A stretch of 64,000 nucleotides of DNA from contig CAWDDG010000004.1 in NCBI GenBank assembly GCA_963801065.1, positions 545,636 to 609,635 of the forward strand, read 5' to 3'. Numbering within the stretch: the stretch's first letter is position 1; every line of letters starts with the position of its first letter. Source of the DNA: CAWDDG01 sp963801065. GTDB taxonomy: Bacteria; Actinomycetota; Actinomycetes; Jiangellales; Jiangellaceae. Positions 62,510 through 64,000 of the stretch are shown in pieces. Both the position numbers and the translations under genes were made by a program. The notes beneath the pieces were generated by a model that worked only from the letters and a program-made list of their open reading frames with translations, made no database searches and was not told where the DNA came from.

Positions 62510-62962
62510 CTACGCGGGCAGCGGACGGTCGTTCACGACTTGCTTCATTACTAGCGTCGAAGTCAACCGTTGCACCCCCGGGAGCGCGCTCAGTTGGTCG
62601 TCCTCCAAGCGTTGGTAGGCGCCCAGATCGGCGGTGACGATGCGTAACAGGTAGTCCGGGTCACCGAACAGTCGTTGGGCTTGCACGACGTGCGGGATGC
62701 CCGCGACCGCTTCTTCGAAGCTCAACAGGGTCTCTCGATCCTCTTGGCGCATGGTCACGAAGACGAGGGCTTCGAAGGTGAGACCAAGGCGCGCAGCGTC
62801 CACGACGGCCCGGTAGCCACGGATCACGCCGCTGCGCTCCAGCTCTCGCAGCCGGCGATGGCATGGAGAGACGCTGAGCCGCACCCGCGCCGCCAGCTCC
62901 GTGACGGTCAGACGCCCTTCTTCCTGCAGCACGGCAAGGATATTCCGGTCAATGTCGTCCAC
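62510..62962 (-). CDS. Lrp/AsnC-family transcriptional regulator
   Basis: 150 residues from a GTG at 62962. The N-terminal helix-turn-helix is DIDRNILAVLQEEGRLTVTE and LAARVRLSVSPCHRRLREL. The C-terminal RAM domain (VFVTMRQEDRETLLSFEEAV, GDPDYLLRIVTADLGAYQRL) binds amino acids and forms octamers. An upstream start would add 72 residues without family character. It is divergent from a LysE-type exporter, the classic arrangement in which the regulator senses the exported amino acid and switches the exporter on. Confidence 0.93.
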   Translation of the reverse strand: MDDIDRNILAVLQEEGRLTVTELAARVRLSVSPCHRRLRELERSGVIRGYRAVVDAARLGLTFEALVFVTMRQEDRETLLSFEEAVAGIPHVVQAQRLFGDPDYLLRIVTADLGAYQRLEDDQLSALPGVQRLTSTLVMKQVVNDRPLPA

Positions 62963-62993
62963 GGAGCGGATTCTTCCACGATATGGCCCTGTG

Positions 62994-63031
62994 TTGGCAA
63001 TACTTGGAATCACTTTCTGGTGAATTGCCAA
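62994..63031. promoter_or_regulatory. Inverted repeat between the Lrp gene and the exporter, likely operator
   Basis: TTGGCAAT (62994-63001) and ATTGCCAA (63024-63031) are perfect inverted 8-mers, 30 bp centre to centre, three helical turns, in the 111-base divergent intergenic region. The right arm is followed by TACTCTGCC, and the same GGCAATACT word follows the left arm, so each arm is part of a 9-bp direct word as well. The spacing suits cooperative binding of two Lrp dimers on one face of the helix. Confidence 0.6.
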
Positions 63032-63073
63032 TACTCTGCCCTCAACAGCAGCAATCGAGGGAGCAAGAGTTCG

Positions 63074-63688
63074 GTGGCCGCCCGCTCCATCGCCGCCTTC
63101 TGGGCGGTATCCTTGCTGCTCATCATCATCCCCGGCCCGGACTGGGCGTTCACCATCAACGCGGGACTTCGCGGCCACGTCCTTCCGGCCGCCAGCGGCA
63201 TCGTGCTCGGCTACGCCGCAATGACCGTTGCGGTAGCGGCCGGCATCGGAGCCCTCGTCGCTACGACTCCCGCAGCCCTGACCGCACTCACCGTCGCCGG
63301 CGGCGCCTACCTGATGTGGCTCGGGGCGCGAACCATTGCGAAACCCTCAACCCCGAGGGCCTCGGCGGACGCGCCGGTAGGCACGAGCCGGGCCACCCTG
63401 GTCCAGGGCATCGGCGTCAGCGGCCTCAACCCCAAGGGCCTACTGGTCTTCGTCGCGCTGCTCCCTCAGTTCACCAATCCGCATTGGAGCTGGCCCGTCG
63501 CCGGCCAGATCAGCGTTCTCGGCCTGGTCTTCATGCTCAGCTGCGCGGTCGTGTATCTGTGTGTGGGGGCACTCGCACGAACCGTCCTGCACCCCCGACC
63601 AGCCTCCGCCCGCGCCGTCTCCCGGGTCTCAGGAGCCGCGATGATCGTCATTGGCGCCCTGCTTCCCGTCGAACGCCTGGTCGCTTGA
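63074..63688 (+). CDS. LysE-family amino acid exporter
   Basis: 204 residues from the GTG at 63074. Six predicted transmembrane helices, beginning AAFWAVSLLLIIIPGPDWAF. The motif P-G-P and the following TINAGLRGHVLPAASGIVLG are the LysE/RhtB signature, and GVSGLNPKGLLVFVALLPQF is the second conserved segment. It should export a basic amino acid or a homoserine/threonine-like compound. The regulator gene upstream is Lrp-type instead of the LysR-type of the C. glutamicum lysE-lysG pair. Confidence 0.9.
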   Translation: MAARSIAAFWAVSLLLIIIPGPDWAFTINAGLRGHVLPAASGIVLGYAAMTVAVAAGIGALVATTPAALTALTVAGGAYLMWLGARTIAKPSTPRASADAPVGTSRATLVQGIGVSGLNPKGLLVFVALLPQFTNPHWSWPVAGQISVLGLVFMLSCAVVYLCVGALARTVLHPRPASARAVSRVSGAAMIVIGALLPVERLVA

Positions 63689-63918
63689 ACCCTCGACCTC
63701 CCCGCGCATCAGACTGACCGCTGCAACAGCACTGCAACGCCGCGCGGACAGACCCTTGCCCACCTCGTACATGACAACCGCGCCGGCAGAGAGCCTTTCG
63801 TGAGAACTTTCCCTACGCCGCCCAAGGCGGCTTCGCGGCTGCGGCCCTGGTTCTCCCTGCGGGCGCGCTGGCGCGCCGTCCCGGTCGATCCGTTCGCCCG
63901 CGACCCGCCATGATCGAG
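63689..63918. other. Interval without an assigned gene
   Basis: A plus-strand frame at about 63790-63910 (SRLRPWFSLRARWRAVPVDP) looks protein-like but has neither a recognised family nor a start with a ribosome-binding site. Nothing else is seen. Confidence 0.4.
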
Positions 63919-64000
63919 ACATGTGGAGGAGTACGCCCGGCACAACGGCCACGCCGACCTGCTGCGCGAGCGGATCGACGGGAGGGTGGACCAGTACTAC
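63919..64000 (+). pseudogene. DUF664 (DinB-like) C-terminal fragment, cut by the window end
   Basis: In one frame VEEYARHNGHADLLRERIDG is followed by RVDQYY up to the last base. E-E-Y-A-R-H-N-G-H-A-D-L is the highly conserved C-terminal motif of DUF664 proteins (DinB-like four-helix metal-binding fold). No upstream part of the gene is visible, and the frame is open at the window edge where the family normally ends within a few residues. It may be a remnant or a fused tail. Confidence 0.55.

Overview
The window is high-GC chromosomal DNA from an actinomycete. The evidence is a Bpa/PafE-type proteasome activator, a deazaflavin (F420) nitroreductase-like protein, a MocR regulator, an AMIN-like secreted protein, a CvnD-type GTPase remnant, a BTAD/SARP-type regulator, and frequent GTG starts with 4-nt stop/start overlaps. 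I cannot assign an order or genus. The window begins inside an aldo/keto reductase and ends inside a DUF664/DinB-like 3' end.

Layout. 0-17.4 kb is mostly ordinary housekeeping and accessory metabolism: proteasome activator, GNAT, Nudix, RibD_C-type reductase, MFS exporter, a sulfite-oxidase-like/ferredoxin-reductase/DUF6510 operon, a disulfide-oxidoreductase-family flavoenzyme, an exported Asp-box protein, a berberine-bridge-type flavoprotein divergent from a MocR regulator, and secreted and F420-linked proteins. 17.4-25.25 kb is the most interesting stretch. Five tightly coupled co-directional genes encode an adaptor-like/P-loop NTPase, a 1001-residue STAND-type NTPase with a helical repeat tail, two different trypsin-fold proteases (one with a helical adaptor-like N-terminus) and an intact metal-dependent amidohydrolase. 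The design resembles NTPase-protease conflict (immunity) systems, and I regard it as the best candidate for an undescribed system. 25.3-29.0 kb holds a frameshifted membrane protein, an ACT protein, a SixA phosphatase, a decayed IS30 element and a broken DUF222/HNH gene.

29.0-34.7 kb is a pterin-plus-sugar cluster: HAD phosphatase, two glycosyltransferases, a PTPS-like enzyme, an MDR dehydrogenase and a RibA-RibD_C fusion. 34.7-42 kb holds arginine deiminase, read in frame from an upstream alpha/beta hydrolase, then a response-regulator/thioredoxin-reductase fusion overlapping a cyclic-nucleotide-sensor histidine kinase, and a PLP decarboxylase. 42-51.7 kb is a second conflict-like neighbourhood: a TPR-CHAT protease divergent from a frameshifted subtilisin, a degenerate ImmA/IrrE-like protein, a protein with seven 53-residue repeats (probable seven-bladed propeller), an LNPQPLPP-repeat protein, a MobC-like protein, and integrase and NYN remnants.

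51.9-62.4 kb is bounded by two partial tRNA-Thr(CGU) 3' ends sharing a 16-bp core. It looks like a decayed integrative island carrying membrane and lipid genes (PAP2, lipid kinase, AI-2E-type transporter, DUF1003, HdeD) and many fragments. The right end is an Lrp/AsnC regulator divergent from a LysE-type exporter, with a perfect 8-bp inverted repeat between them. Single-base frame disruptions recur in otherwise well-conserved genes (25.56, 28.63, 45.29, 56.54 and 57.72 kb, and several in 58.4-61.4 kb), so some 'pseudogenes' may be sequencing errors.
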